Assembly (NCBI RefSeq): GCF_003254465.1
Contig: NZ_QDFI01000018.1
Coordinates: 1 to 64,000 of the forward strand
Source of the DNA: Meridianimarinicoccus zhengii
Lineage (GTDB): Bacteria; Pseudomonadota; Alphaproteobacteria; Rhodobacterales; Rhodobacteraceae
Direction of reading: 5' to 3'
Length of the DNA stretch: 64,000 nt
Made by a program: the position numbers and the translations under genes
Notes under the pieces: generated by a model
What the model saw: only the letters and a program-made list of their open reading frames with translations
Database searches by the model: none
What the model was told of the DNA's origin: nothing
Part shown: positions 27,713-37,400 of the stretch, in pieces
Position numbering within the stretch: position 1 is the stretch's first letter
Layout: each line of letters opens with the position of its first letter

Positions 27713-28362
27713 GGCAGGATCGCGGGCGGGCGGTCGCTGGCCGGCGCGGCGTCGGCGGCACGCAGATAGAGCGGGCGGGGCCGATCCGCGGTGTCGGCGG
27801 CGCGTGCGCAGGCGATGCGCGCGATCGACACAGCGTGCGGGGCGGCGGGACGAACGACCGTGCCCCCGATCCGCGCCGCCACATCGTTCGCTACGTCGCC
27901 GCAGACGGGTACCGGCGGCAGGGCTGCTGCGGCCAGTTCATCCAGCGTCAGGGTCTCGGGCGCGTGAACCTCGCCCTGCCTGTGGCGTTGCAGATAGATC
28001 GAACCGCGCCGCGCCGGCACGACGGTCAGACAGGGCTGGGGCAGGCCGTGGGCGAGCGCGTCCAGCGTGCTCACTCCGATAGCCGGGCAGCCCAGCGACA
28101 GGGCCAGCCCGCGTGCGGCCGCGACGGAAATGCGGATGCCGGTGAAATTGCCCGGCCCGGTGCCGACGCCGATCCGGCCCACGTCGCCCCATGCCAGCCC
28201 GGCGGCGCTCAGAAGCTCGTCCAGCAGCGGAAACAGCCGTTCAGCCTGTCCGCGCGCCATCTGTTCGACCGTGTCCGCGATGATCGTTTCACCGGACAGG
28301 ATTGCGGCGCAGCAGGCAGGGCCGGACGTGTCGAAAGCCAGCGTAACCACGCCGGGCAGCAT
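27709..28362 (-). CDS. tsaB: tRNA threonylcarbamoyladenosine protein TsaB
   Basis: This 217-residue protein of the ASKHA fold starts MLPGVVTLAFDTSGPACCAA and contains GVGTGPGNFTGIRISVAAARGLA, the TsaB hallmark. TsaB supports TsaD in placing t6A at position 37 of ANN-decoding tRNAs. The ATG start is chosen by family alignment; a GTG three codons upstream is an equal candidate. The GC-rich C-terminal third is weakly conserved, as usual for the family. Confidence 0.88.
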   Translation of the reverse strand: MLPGVVTLAFDTSGPACCAAILSGETIIADTVEQMARGQAERLFPLLDELLSAAGLAWGDVGRIGVGTGPGNFTGIRISVAAARGLALSLGCPAIGVSTLDALAHGLPQPCLTVVPARRGSIYLQRHRQGEVHAPETLTLDELAAAALPPVPVCGDVANDVAARIGGTVVRPAAPHAVSIARIACARAADTADRPRPLYLRAADAAPASDRPPAILP

Positions 28363-28374
28363 GTTCGCCACGGA

Positions 28375-28935
28375 TCACACGGCGACGGGTCGGACCTCGA
28401 CCACTTCGGGGATGTAATGGCGCAACAGGTTCTCGATCCCCATCTTCAGGGTCAGGGTCGAAGACGGGCAGCCGGCGCAGGCTCCCTGCATGTGCAGGTA
28501 GACCACACCGCGGTCAAAGCCGTGGAAGGTGATGTCGCCGCCGTCCTGCGCCACGGCGGGCCGCACGCGGGTGTCGAGCAGTTCCTTGATCTGACCCACG
28601 ATCTCGGCATCCGGTCCGTCGTGGTCGGCATGGCCCGCGCTGTGGCCCTCGCCCTCGATCGCTGCCTCGCCCGACTGGAAATGCTCCATTACCGCACCGA
28701 GAATGGCGGGTTTGACATGGTCCCAATCGACGTCGTCGGCCTTTGTCACGGTCACGAAGTCGCTGCCGAGGAAAACCCCCGTTACCCCGCCAACGGCGAA
28801 GATCCGGCGTGCCAGCGGCGCGTTGCCCACCGTGTCCGCCGACGGGAAATCGGCAGTGCCGGTTTCCAGAACGGTCTGGCCGGGCAGGAATTTCAGGGTG
28901 GCGGGGTTGGGTGTGGACTCGGTCTGGATGAACAT
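28375..28935 (-). CDS. NifU/NFU-type iron-sulfur scaffold protein
   Basis: This 186-residue protein has the N-terminal Nfu domain (MFIQTESTPNPATLKFLPG, residues 1-90) and the C-terminal NifU domain (about residues 110-185), with the CAGC cluster-binding motif in GACAGCPSSTLTLKMGIEN. A His/Asp-rich linker (EGEGHSAGHADHDG) lies between. It carries and delivers [4Fe-4S] clusters to apoproteins such as lipoate synthase or aconitase. It lies 13 bases upstream of tsaB. Confidence 0.92.
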   Translation of the reverse strand: MFIQTESTPNPATLKFLPGQTVLETGTADFPSADTVGNAPLARRIFAVGGVTGVFLGSDFVTVTKADDVDWDHVKPAILGAVMEHFQSGEAAIEGEGHSAGHADHDGPDAEIVGQIKELLDTRVRPAVAQDGGDITFHGFDRGVVYLHMQGACAGCPSSTLTLKMGIENLLRHYIPEVVEVRPVAV

Positions 28936-29029
28936 GGCGTATCCTCTGGTTGACCCTCGATATGCGCATCTGCGCGGCTCGAGTCAATGTTTGGAACGGT
29001 TCCAAACTGGTCGATGCGTGTCGGGATCG

Positions 29030-29485
29030 TCAGGTCACCGCCTCAAGATCGTCGCGCGACATGCCCCCCGGCACGACCGTAAAGGGGATGCGCAGGCTGC
29101 CCGACGCCTTGACGATCTGCGTGACCAGTGGGCCGGGGCCGTTCTTGTCGGTGCCCGCACCGAGCACGAGCACGCCGATATCGCGGTTCTCGTCGATCTG
29201 CGCGAGCACCTCGCGAAACACGTCGCCTTCGCGGATCGCAAGGGTCGGGTTGACCCCCTGCTTGTCACGCATCCACTTGGCGAAAACCTCGAAATGGGCT
29301 TCGATCCGTTCGCGGGCCTCTTCGCGCATGATGTCGCCTACGCCGATCCAGTGGTTGAAATCCTCCGGCGGGATCACCGACAGGACTTCGACGCCGCCGC
29401 CCGTGCGCGCGGCGCGCATCGCGGCGAAGCGCATGGCGTTCAGGCATTCGCGGCTGTCATCGAGCACGACAAGGAATGTGCGCAT
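29030..29485 (-). CDS. Universal stress protein (UspA family)
   Basis: This 151-residue protein of the Usp fold starts MRTFLVVLDDSRECLNAMRF and contains the ATP-binding-like VLVLGAGTDKNGPGP (the usual Gx2Gx9G(S/T) is only partly kept) and IPFTVVPGG at the C-terminus. Usp proteins bind nucleotide and act in stress survival. It sits between trpS and the Nfu-like gene on the same strand. The start at MRTFLV is chosen as upstream in-frame sequence overlaps the trpS end and is not Usp-like. Confidence 0.88.
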   Translation of the reverse strand: MRTFLVVLDDSRECLNAMRFAAMRAARTGGGVEVLSVIPPEDFNHWIGVGDIMREEARERIEAHFEVFAKWMRDKQGVNPTLAIREGDVFREVLAQIDENRDIGVLVLGAGTDKNGPGPLVTQIVKASGSLRIPFTVVPGGMSRDDLEAVT

Positions 29486-29540
29486 CAGGGCCTCCGCCTC
29501 TGACGATGCCAGCAAGCACGCCAGGAAGGCAAGCCGCCTG

Positions 29541-30587
29541 TCAGCCCACCATCCCGACGATGTCGTAGGTGCGGCGCAGGATCGGTGCCGCGATGGCGCG
29601 GGCGCGGTCCGCCCCGTCGGCAAGGATGCGGTCGATTTCCGCCGGATCCTGCATCAGCCGGGCCATTTCCGACGACAGGGGGGACAGCTTTTCCACCGCC
29701 AGATCGGCCAGCGCGGGCTTGAAGGCGGAAAAGGGCTGGCCCGCGAACTCGTGGATCACGGCGTCGGGCGTGGTGTCGGCCAAAGCGGCGTAGATGTTCA
29801 CGAGGTTGCGCGCCTCGGGCCGCTCCGCGAGCGCGTCAAGATTGTCGGGCAGGGGATCCGGGTCGGTCTTTGCCTTGCGCAGCTTCTTGGCGATCGTGTC
29901 GGCATCGTCGGTCAGGTTGATGCGGCTCATGTCCGACGGGTCGGATTTGCTCATCTTCTTCGTGCCGTCGCGCAGGCTCATGACGCGGGTGCCCGCACCT
30001 TCGATCACCGGCTCGGTGACGGGGAAGAAATCGACGCCATAGTCGTTGTTGAACTTGATGGCGATGTCGCGGGTCAGCTCCAGATGCTGCTTCTGATCCT
30101 CGCCCACGGGCACCTTGGTCGCGTGATAGGCCAAGATATCGGCAGCCATCAGGTTGGGATAGGTGAACAGCCCCACCGACGCGGCCTCGCGGTTCTTGCC
30201 GGCCTTGTCCTTGAACTGGGTCATGCGGCTCAGCCAGCCCATGCGTGCGACGCAGTTGAACACCCAGGCCAGTTGCGCATGTTCGGGCACGCGCGACTGG
30301 TTGAACAAGATCGACCGCGCGGGATCCAGCCCGGCGGCGATGTATCCCGCGGCCAGTTCGCGGGTCGCGCGGGTCAGGTCGGCGGGGTCCTGCCAGACGG
30401 TGATCGCATGCATGTCCACGATGCAGTAGATCGTTTCGATCCCGCTGTCCTGCATGGCGACGAACCGTTTGACCGCACCAAGGTAGTTGCCCAGTTGCAG
30501 GTGGTTCGTCGGCTGGATGCCGGAAAACACCCGCGGCGTGAAACCGGCATTGGCATCCGCGGCGGTGTGGGTGTCCGCATCCGTCAT
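29541..30587 (-). CDS. trpS: Tryptophanyl-tRNA synthetase
   Basis: This 348-residue class I synthetase has the HIGH-equivalent in [21 protein letters not shown] (residues 22-42), the specificity helix with [10 protein letters not shown] and [16 protein letters not shown], and KMSKSDPSD near residue 212. It charges tRNA-Trp. The gene is transcribed away from the divergent rhomboid-like gene, with 81 bases between starts. Confidence 0.97.
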   Translation of the reverse strand: MTDADTHTAADANAGFTPRVFSGIQPTNHLQLGNYLGAVKRFVAMQDSGIETIYCIVDMHAITVWQDPADLTRATRELAAGYIAAGLDPARSILFNQSRVPEHAQLAWVFNCVARMGWLSRMTQFKDKAGKNREAASVGLFTYPNLMAADILAYHATKVPVGEDQKQHLELTRDIAIKFNNDYGVDFFPVTEPVIEGAGTRVMSLRDGTKKMSKSDPSDMSRINLTDDADTIAKKLRKAKTDPDPLPDNLDALAERPEARNLVNIYAALADTTPDAVIHEFAGQPFSAFKPALADLAVEKLSPLSSEMARLMQDPAEIDRILADGADRARAIAAPILRRTYDIVGMVG

Positions 30588-30668
30588 GGGGCTTGGTCTC
30601 CGTCTGGAACTTCGTGCCCGGTTCGCTTATCCGGGGCATCAGATGCCGTCAATCACGGGAGACGCGGG

Positions 30669-31376
30669 ATGCCGCAGCCACAGCCCAGCCGACAACTCCC
30701 GCCCGTGCAGGGGCCGGTGAACCCGCTGCCCGCCGCAGTGATCGCGCTGGCCGCCGTCATCATCGGGGTGGAGGCGCTGTTCAACCTTGCGGACCGCGGC
30801 ATCATCGGCGGGGCCGGCGGCGTCGGGATCCGCAGCGCGGCCATCCGCGATTACGCCTTCTTCGGCGAGGCGCTGCAATGGATGCTGGCGAATGGCCGGT
30901 TCCCGCCGGACATGCTGGCCCGCTTCGTGACCTATCCGTTGCTGCATCTCAGCTTCACGCATGCGCTGTTCGTGTGCGTCTTCGTGCTCGCCATGGGCAA
31001 GATGGTGGGCGAGGCGTTAGGGAACATGGCGGTTCTCGTGATCTTCTTCGGCGCGTCCATCGGGGGGGCGCTGGTCTATGGGCTGCTCCTGAGCGATCCT
31101 TTCCCGCTGGTGGGGGGCTATCCCGGCGTCTACGGGCTGATCGGCGGCTATACCTTCCTGATGTGGGTGCAGGCGCGGCTATTGCAGGAAAGCCAGGTGA
31201 TGGCGTTCCGGTTGATCGGCCTGCTGCTTGGTATCCAGTTGCTGTTCGGGCTGCTGTTCGGGTCGCGCAACGACTGGCTGGCTGACCTGGCGGGGTTCGG
31301 CGTGGGGTTCGGGCTGTGTTTCCTGCTGGTGCCGGGCGGTTGGCGACGGCTGCGAGCGATGATCGCGCGGCGCTGA
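30669..31376 (+). CDS. Rhomboid-like membrane protein, probably non-catalytic
   Basis: This 235-residue protein has six membrane helices in the rhomboid layout. His93 and His98 of the HxxxxH segment are present (LLHLSFTHAL). The usual Asn nearby is missing, the GxSG segment reads GGYPGVYGLIGG (residues 149-160) with no serine, and the last helix (DWLADLAGFGVGF, 202-214) lacks the catalytic His. It is therefore best called a pseudoprotease. Such proteins can bind membrane substrates without cutting them. The start ATG gives a proline-rich cytoplasmic N-terminus of about 20 residues. Confidence 0.8.
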   Translation: MPQPQPSRQLPPVQGPVNPLPAAVIALAAVIIGVEALFNLADRGIIGGAGGVGIRSAAIRDYAFFGEALQWMLANGRFPPDMLARFVTYPLLHLSFTHALFVCVFVLAMGKMVGEALGNMAVLVIFFGASIGGALVYGLLLSDPFPLVGGYPGVYGLIGGYTFLMWVQARLLQESQVMAFRLIGLLLGIQLLFGLLFGSRNDWLADLAGFGVGFGLCFLLVPGGWRRLRAMIARR

Positions 31377-31583
31377 ACGAAACCGCTTGCGCGAAACCGG
31401 AATCGGGCGCAACGCTGTTACGTTCGCGCACGCAACGGGCTTGGGGATCATACCTGATTCCATGTCGGGTGTCGTGACCGGACCGGATCGACCGGGCGCG
31501 TTCCGCCCGTCCGCACCCGCCATCTCATCCCACGTTCACCGGGCGGCATTCGCTGCGCCGGTCCCTGTCTGAAAGGCAATTCC

Positions 31584-31721
31584 ATGAGCAAGGGCGACAA
31601 GCAGCGCGGCAACCGCGAAGTCAAGAAGCCGAAGCAGATCAAGGCCAAACCCTCTGCCGTACCCGAGGGGCTGGTCAGCAAGATCACGACCGCATCCGCG
31701 GCCGGGAAGAAGAAGCGCTAG
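31584..31721 (+). CDS. Conserved-type 45-aa basic protein
   Basis: This short gene encodes a lysine-rich protein that starts MSKGDKQRGNREVKKPKQIK and ends in a GKKKR tail. GAAAGG 7 bases before the ATG is a good ribosome site. Composition resembles small nucleic-acid-binding or disordered proteins that I recall in alphaproteobacterial genomes, without known function. It lies convergent to murJ, with 13 bases between the stop codons. Confidence 0.65.
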   Translation: MSKGDKQRGNREVKKPKQIKAKPSAVPEGLVSKITTASAAGKKKR

Positions 31722-31734
31722 GCGCCGTGCAGGA

Positions 31735-33294
31735 TCACCCGGCGGTGCGGTTCCCCGACCGCCGGAAAGCGGCCTTCAGGTCCGACAGCGGCAGACCCCG
31801 CAACACATGGGCGGCGGCAAAATAGGCCGCGCCGCCCGCGCCCACCAGCAGCGCGAGCGCGGCGTAGCGAAGGCCGGGCATGTGCAACGCGGTGTCGAGC
31901 ACGTTCGCCCCGCCCCACAGCATGACACCCATGAGTCCCGCCGCCGCCGCGATCCGGGGGATGCGCCGGACGAAACGTGCGTCGAAGCGTGCGACATCGC
32001 CCATTCCGCGCGCCCCGCGCCACAGGAACAGCACCATCGCCCACGCGGCCAGCGTCGTCGCCAGCGCGGCGGCAGGCCAGCCCAGCACAGGCGCCAGACC
32101 GATGGCGCACGCGGCGTTCACGGCCATCGCCCATAACGCGAAGCGGAACGGGCTTCGCGTGTCCGAACGCGCGAAATAGAGCGGCTGAAGCACCTTTTGC
32201 AGCACGAAGGCGGGCAGGCCCGCGCCATAGATCGCACAGGCAAGCGCGGTGGCCGCCGTGTCCTCGGGCGTGAAGCGGCCCCGTTCGAACAGTACCGACA
32301 CGAGCGGGCCGGGTATCACCATCAGCGCCACCGCCGCCGGAAGGGTCAGGGCCAGAGCGATTTCCCCCGCGCGGCTGAGCGCGGCCTGTCCGCCCGCATC
32401 GTCGCCCGCCGCCAGCCTGCGCGACAGGTCCGGCAGCAGCACGATCCCCACGGCGACGCCGACCACCCCCAGCGGCAACTGGTAGAGCCGGTCGGCGGTA
32501 TACATCCAGTCGATGGCCCGGTCAAAATAGCTGGCCACCTGCCGCCCCACCAGCAGGTTGATTTGCACCACGCCCGAGGCAAGCGCCGCCGGTGCCGCGA
32601 TCACGGCGAGTGCGCGGATTTCCGGGGTCAGGCGTGGCCAGGCGGGGCGCATGGCGAATCCCGCCTGCCGCGCCGCGTGCCAAAGCAGCGCAAACTGCGC
32701 CATTCCCGCGACGGGCACCGCCCAGATCAGCGCGCGGCCCACGTTCCAGCCAAGCGCCGCGGCCGCGGCCATGAACCCGATGAAGATGATGTTGAGCAAC
32801 ACGGGCGCCGCAGCCGCGACGGCGAAGCGGCCCGTCGCGTTCAACACACCCGACAGCATCGCCGCGAGCGCGATGAACAGGATATAGGGAAAGGCGATGC
32901 GCCCGAAATCCACTGCAAGGTCGAATTCGGGCCCGCCGCGAAAGCCACTCGCCATCGCCAGCACGAGGAACGGCATCGCCAGTTGTGCCAGCAGCGTCAG
33001 CGCGATCAACACCCCCGACAAGGCCGCGAAGGCCTCCTGCGCGAAATCCGCCGGGCGGTCGCCGGTCTCCAGTCGCTTCGCGAACAGCGGCACGAAGGCC
33101 ATGTTGAACGCGCCCTCGGCAAAAAGGCGCCGGAACATGTTGGGCAGTGAAAAGGCCACGATGAAAGCCGAATAGGCGGGGCCGGTGCCCAGAAGCGCCA
33201 CGATCATGGCATCGCGCACGAAGCCGAGCACACGGCTGGCCATGGTCCAGCCGCCTACGGTCAGCAGCCCGGACAGCAGGCGGATGGGCTTCAT
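31735..33294 (-). CDS. murJ: Lipid II flippase MurJ
   Basis: This 519-residue protein has 13-14 membrane helices of the MOP superfamily. MASRVLGFVRDAMIVALLG near residues 18-36 and FRRLFAEGAFNMAFVPLFAK are MurJ signatures, the latter with conserved arginines lining the cavity. It flips the peptidoglycan precursor lipid II across the inner membrane. Its start overlaps the glnD stop by 4 bases, a linkage I recall from related genomes. Confidence 0.95.
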   Translation of the reverse strand: MKPIRLLSGLLTVGGWTMASRVLGFVRDAMIVALLGTGPAYSAFIVAFSLPNMFRRLFAEGAFNMAFVPLFAKRLETGDRPADFAQEAFAALSGVLIALTLLAQLAMPFLVLAMASGFRGGPEFDLAVDFGRIAFPYILFIALAAMLSGVLNATGRFAVAAAAPVLLNIIFIGFMAAAAALGWNVGRALIWAVPVAGMAQFALLWHAARQAGFAMRPAWPRLTPEIRALAVIAAPAALASGVVQINLLVGRQVASYFDRAIDWMYTADRLYQLPLGVVGVAVGIVLLPDLSRRLAAGDDAGGQAALSRAGEIALALTLPAAVALMVIPGPLVSVLFERGRFTPEDTAATALACAIYGAGLPAFVLQKVLQPLYFARSDTRSPFRFALWAMAVNAACAIGLAPVLGWPAAALATTLAAWAMVLFLWRGARGMGDVARFDARFVRRIPRIAAAAGLMGVMLWGGANVLDTALHMPGLRYAALALLVGAGGAAYFAAAHVLRGLPLSDLKAAFRRSGNRTAG

Positions 33295-36095
33295 TCCGTG
33301 GCGGCCTTGGTGGCACCCCGTTCAATGGCGTCCTTCAACTTGCGTTCGAGTGCATCGAGCTTCGTCTTGCCCATGATCTTCAGCCCGAACATGTCCTTGA
33401 CATAGAAGGTGTCCACGGCCTGCGCGCCGTAGGTCGCGATCTGGGCCGACGAGATGTAGATGTTGCTTGCCGCCAGTGTCCGCGCCAGGTCATAGAGCAG
33501 GCCGGGACGGTCACGGGTGTCCACTTCCACGATGGTGTAGATGTCCGAGCCTTCGTTGTCGAACGAGATCGTGGTCGGGTGGCGGAAGGCGCGCTCGCGC
33601 TTCTTGATCTTGTCGCGCTGGACCATGGCGTCGCCGGTCACGACTTCGCCATGCAGGGTCTTGCGGATCATCGCGCGCAGCCGGTTCATCCGGTCGGCAT
33701 CATAGGGCGATCCGTCGCCGTCCTGCACCCAGAACACGGCGGTGGCATAGCCGTCCTTGGAGGTATAGGTGCGCGCATCCACCACGTTCGCGCCGACAAG
33801 TGCCAGCGACCCGGCCAGCCGCGCGAAGATGCCGGGGTGATCCGCCATCACGAAACAGACGCGCGTGGCGTCGCGACCGGTGTCTTCCTTCAGGTCCACC
33901 CTGATCTCGTCGTCGCCCAGCCCGTCGAGAAGGCGGGCGAAGACAACGTGGGTTTCCGTCTGCAGGCCCTGCCAGTATGGACCGTAGTGGCGCCCGAGTT
34001 CGGTGCGCAGCTTGGTCTTGTCCATGTCTCCGAGCGCATCGCGCAGCGCGCGCTTCGCCTCGCTTTCACGGGCTTCGCGGTTGACGTCCTCCAGCCCGTT
34101 GGCAAGCGCATCGCTGGTCTGGCGATAGAGATTGCGCAGCAGCATCGCCTTCCAGTTGTTCCAGACATTCGGGCCGACGCCCATGATGTCGCAGCATGTC
34201 AGCACCAGCAGCAGGTCGAGCCGCTTCTGGGTCTTCACGGCCTTGGCGAAGTCCCGCACCGTGCGCGGATCGGCGATGTCGCGCTTCTGGGCCATGTCCG
34301 ACATCAGCAGGTGATAGCGCACCAGCCATTCCACGGTGGCGCATTCCTGGGGTTTCAGCCCCAGCCGCGGCGCCACCCTTCGGGCGATGCGCGCGCCCAG
34401 GACCGAATGATCCTCGGGGCGGCCCTTGCCGATGTCATGCAGCAAGAGCGCGAGATAGAGCACCCGGCGGTTCACGCCTTCGGACATGATGCGCGTGCTG
34501 AGCGGCAGTTCCTCCGCCAGTTCGCCTGCCTCGATCCGTTCGAGAACGCTGATGCACACGATGGTATGCTCGTCCACCGTGTAACTGTGATACATGTTGA
34601 ACTGCATCATCGCCACGATGGGCTGGAATTCCGGCAGGAAGGCGCCCAGAACACCGGTTTCCTTCATGCGGTGCAGGGCGCGGGACGGTGCGCCGCGCTT
34701 CAGCAGCAGCCCGAGGAACAGGCGGTTCGCTTCCGCATCGCGGCGCATCGTGTCGTCGATCAGGTGCAGGTTGGCGACGACCATGCGCGTGGCATCCGGG
34801 TGCAGCGGATAGCCGGTGCGCAACGCCTCGTCGAAAAGGCGCAGCAGGTTCAGCTTGTCGGACAGGAAGACGGTCTCGTTTTCGACCGACAGGCGGTTTT
34901 GCACGACCTTGAAACCGGTCCGAACCTTGCGGCGGCGGGTGAAAAGCCCGCGCAGCGTTGGCATCCGCTTGATGTGATTGGCTTCCATCACAGTCAGGAA
35001 CACGCGCGTCAGGTCGCCCACGCGCGTGGCATGCCGAAAGAAATCCTGCATGAAATGTTCGACCGCCCGCCGACCCGCGCGATCTGTGTATCCCAGCCGC
35101 TCGGCCACCTCGACCTGAAGGTCGAAGGTCAATTGATCCATCGCGCGCCCGGTCACCAAGTGCAACTGGTTGCGCACCGCCCAGAGGAAATTCTGCGCTC
35201 GGTCGAAATACCTGTACTCCTCGGCCGAAAAGACGCCGAGCGCCACGAGATCCTGCGGATCGTCCACGGCGTGCACGTACTTGGCGATCCAGAACAGTGT
35301 CTGTAGATCGCGCAGGCCGCCCTTGCCCTCCTTGACATTGGGTTCGACGACGTAGCGCTGGCCGCCCTGCTTCTTGTGGCGGCTGGCGCGCTCGGCCAGC
35401 TTTGCCTCGATGAAATCGGCGGCGGTGTTGCGGAACAGGTCGCTGCGCAGTCGATCCTTAAGTTCCGCGGCCAGCGCGGGGTTGCCGTCGAGAAAGCGGT
35501 TCTCCAGCAGCGCGGTGCGGATCGTGTAGTCTTCCCGCCCCAGCCGCAGGCAGTCGGCGACGGTGCGGCTGGCATGGCCGACCTTCAGCCGCAGGTCCCA
35601 CAGCATGTAGAGCATCGATTCGATGACACTCTCGGCCCATGGCGTGGTCTTCCAGGGCGTCAGGAACAGCAGGTCCACATCGGAAGCCGGCGACATCTCG
35701 GCGCGGCCATAGCCGCCGACGGCCAGCACGGCGAGGGAACCCGCAGTATCCGCGGAACGGCTGGGATGGAGGTGCCGGGTGGCGACATGCAGGCAGCACC
35801 GCACGATCGCGTCGGTGAGCCATGTGTAGCTGCGTACCGCGGCACGCGCATCGAACGGACGCTCGCAAATGGCGCGTGCGATGGTCGTCATCCCGTTGCC
35901 GCGCCAGGTCTGCAACAGCCCGACCGTCGCCTTGCGCAACGCCATCGGGTCGGCGTTCTGCGCGGCGACCGCGTCCAACTCCGCGAAGGCTGCATCGAGA
36001 TCGATGATGTCCGTCGCGGGGCGGATCAGGTCATGCGGGGCGACGCCGGGCCGCGCCGCGTTCCCGGGTCTTTCCCGGGTCTCCGTGTCCGTCAC
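33291..36095 (-). CDS. glnD: [Protein-PII] uridylyltransferase/uridylyl-removing enzyme
   Basis: This 934-residue bifunctional protein has an N-terminal nucleotidyltransferase domain (LAVGGYGRAEMSPASDVDLLF around residue 110), a GlnE-like helical domain, an HD domain with ALLLHDIGKGRPEDHS, and two C-terminal ACT domains (ADHPGIFARLAGSL and DTRDRPGLLYDLAR). It uridylylates PII at low glutamine and removes UMP at high glutamine. The start is a GTG with AAGGAG 8 bases upstream; no ATG gives the family N-terminus. It precedes murJ in one operon. Confidence 0.95.
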   Translation of the reverse strand: MTDTETRERPGNAARPGVAPHDLIRPATDIIDLDAAFAELDAVAAQNADPMALRKATVGLLQTWRGNGMTTIARAICERPFDARAAVRSYTWLTDAIVRCCLHVATRHLHPSRSADTAGSLAVLAVGGYGRAEMSPASDVDLLFLTPWKTTPWAESVIESMLYMLWDLRLKVGHASRTVADCLRLGREDYTIRTALLENRFLDGNPALAAELKDRLRSDLFRNTAADFIEAKLAERASRHKKQGGQRYVVEPNVKEGKGGLRDLQTLFWIAKYVHAVDDPQDLVALGVFSAEEYRYFDRAQNFLWAVRNQLHLVTGRAMDQLTFDLQVEVAERLGYTDRAGRRAVEHFMQDFFRHATRVGDLTRVFLTVMEANHIKRMPTLRGLFTRRRKVRTGFKVVQNRLSVENETVFLSDKLNLLRLFDEALRTGYPLHPDATRMVVANLHLIDDTMRRDAEANRLFLGLLLKRGAPSRALHRMKETGVLGAFLPEFQPIVAMMQFNMYHSYTVDEHTIVCISVLERIEAGELAEELPLSTRIMSEGVNRRVLYLALLLHDIGKGRPEDHSVLGARIARRVAPRLGLKPQECATVEWLVRYHLLMSDMAQKRDIADPRTVRDFAKAVKTQKRLDLLLVLTCCDIMGVGPNVWNNWKAMLLRNLYRQTSDALANGLEDVNREARESEAKRALRDALGDMDKTKLRTELGRHYGPYWQGLQTETHVVFARLLDGLGDDEIRVDLKEDTGRDATRVCFVMADHPGIFARLAGSLALVGANVVDARTYTSKDGYATAVFWVQDGDGSPYDADRMNRLRAMIRKTLHGEVVTGDAMVQRDKIKKRERAFRHPTTISFDNEGSDIYTIVEVDTRDRPGLLYDLARTLAASNIYISSAQIATYGAQAVDTFYVKDMFGLKIMGKTKLDALERKLKDAIERGATKAATE

Positions 36096-36120
36096 GCATG
36101 GGTCTCCTTGCGGCGGGAGG

Positions 36121-37275
36121 TCACAGACCCGCGCCGCCAAAGCTTGCAGGCGCCTGCTCGATGATCCGCACGATCTGGTTCTCGATCGTGGCGATGGACA
36201 GGGCGCGCTGGTTGCCACCGTCCTGCAGCAGGCGGAATGCACCGCTGGCGCCCGCGAACCCGCGCGACTGCACCAGAGTTTCCGCTGTGATCCGGCGGCC
36301 GGCCCCGGCGAGCGCGCCAACGGCGGCCACGGCATCGTAGCCCAGACCGGCGACGGCCTGGGGTGCCGCCCCATAGGTTTCGCTGTAACGCGAAGCGAAG
36401 CGCGTGAACGCCCCGGAATCCGGCAGCGCAAACCAGCCGCCCTGCACGCCGGGCAGCGACAGCGCAGATGCAGGCACGTCCCAGCGGGTCAGGCCCGCAT
36501 ACTGGATTTCGCCCGGTGGAAGCCCGTTCTCGGGCAGCAACTGCGTGATGATGGGCAGGGCCGTATCGGTGTTGGAGGTCAGGAACAGCAGGTCTGCGCC
36601 GCTGGATTCGGCCTGCTGCACGATCCCCGGAACGGCGGCGACGACGCCTTCCTGCGACATGGCGAACCCGGTGACCGCGCTGACGGTGAGGCCATGGACC
36701 TGTGCTGCGCGCACGATGGCGTCGCGCCCGGCGCGTTCCGCCTCGGTCTCGCCATGCACGACGAGCACGCTGGATTTGCCCTGCCGTCGCGCGAAGTCGA
36801 GCAACCGGTTGGCGGTATTGTCGAAGGTCGGCCCCAGGACGAAGACGTTGCCGCCGGCCACGGCGGTGTTGTTCGAGAAGCTCAGCACCGGGATACCGGC
36901 ACGCGCCGCCACGAGACCCGCGGCGTTCGCACCATCCGCAAACAGCGGCCCGATGATGACGCTGGCGCCTTCGTCGATGGCCTGCTGCGCAAGTTGCCCG
37001 GCGCGATCCGCCTGCCCAGCGGTGTCGTAGATGCGCAGATCGATCTCCACCCCTTCGAGGTCGGCCGCCGCGAGTTTCGCCGCATTCGCAAGGTTCTGGC
37101 CTAGCGCCGCCACGTTCGGATCGCTCGCGCCTGCGGGCACCAGAACGGCCACGGGAACGCGCCCGCCCGTGCTGGGTCCGGCAACGCCGAATCCTGCCGG
37201 ATCGCAGGCCGCCACCCCGATCACGCAGGCCAGCGCACCGATCAGCCGAAGGATTCTCCTGCGCGTGCCACCCAT
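36121..37275 (-). CDS. Penicillin-binding protein activator-like lipoprotein
   Basis: This 384-residue protein has a lipobox (VIGVAAC, about residue 24) followed by a type-1 periplasmic-binding fold (residues 40-375): PVAVLVPAGASDPNVAALGQ, IIGPLFADGANAAG, IPVLSFSNN and YAGLTRWD. It corresponds to the C-terminal domain of LpoA, the activator of PBP1A, but lacks LpoA's N-terminal TPR part. Location directly divergent from rsmI and yraN is the classical lpoA context. It lies 25 bases upstream of glnD and may be co-transcribed with it. Confidence 0.85.
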   Translation of the reverse strand: MGGTRRRILRLIGALACVIGVAACDPAGFGVAGPSTGGRVPVAVLVPAGASDPNVAALGQNLANAAKLAAADLEGVEIDLRIYDTAGQADRAGQLAQQAIDEGASVIIGPLFADGANAAGLVAARAGIPVLSFSNNTAVAGGNVFVLGPTFDNTANRLLDFARRQGKSSVLVVHGETEAERAGRDAIVRAAQVHGLTVSAVTGFAMSQEGVVAAVPGIVQQAESSGADLLFLTSNTDTALPIITQLLPENGLPPGEIQYAGLTRWDVPASALSLPGVQGGWFALPDSGAFTRFASRYSETYGAAPQAVAGLGYDAVAAVGALAGAGRRITAETLVQSRGFAGASGAFRLLQDGGNQRALSIATIENQIVRIIEQAPASFGGAGL

Positions 37276-37400
37276 GCCGTTCCGCTCCCTTCCGCACGGG
37301 ACGCGCCCGCTATCCATTCGTTGCCGAGGGCACGGTCGCTTGCGGACCGCACCCCTTTCGCTTACCCAAACCCTACGCATCTGTTCAAGCGGGGCCAACC

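Noticed and set aside
31387-31572. A 61-codon plus-strand frame after the rhomboid-like gene
   Set aside because: It has no ribosome site and no protein-like pattern, and the neighbouring 45-codon gene at 31584 is a better candidate.
36121-37275. Reading the periplasmic-binding protein before rsmI as an amino-acid ABC transporter component
   Set aside because: It has a lipobox, no transporter genes nearby, and the rsmI-yraN context typical of LpoA-like PBP activators.
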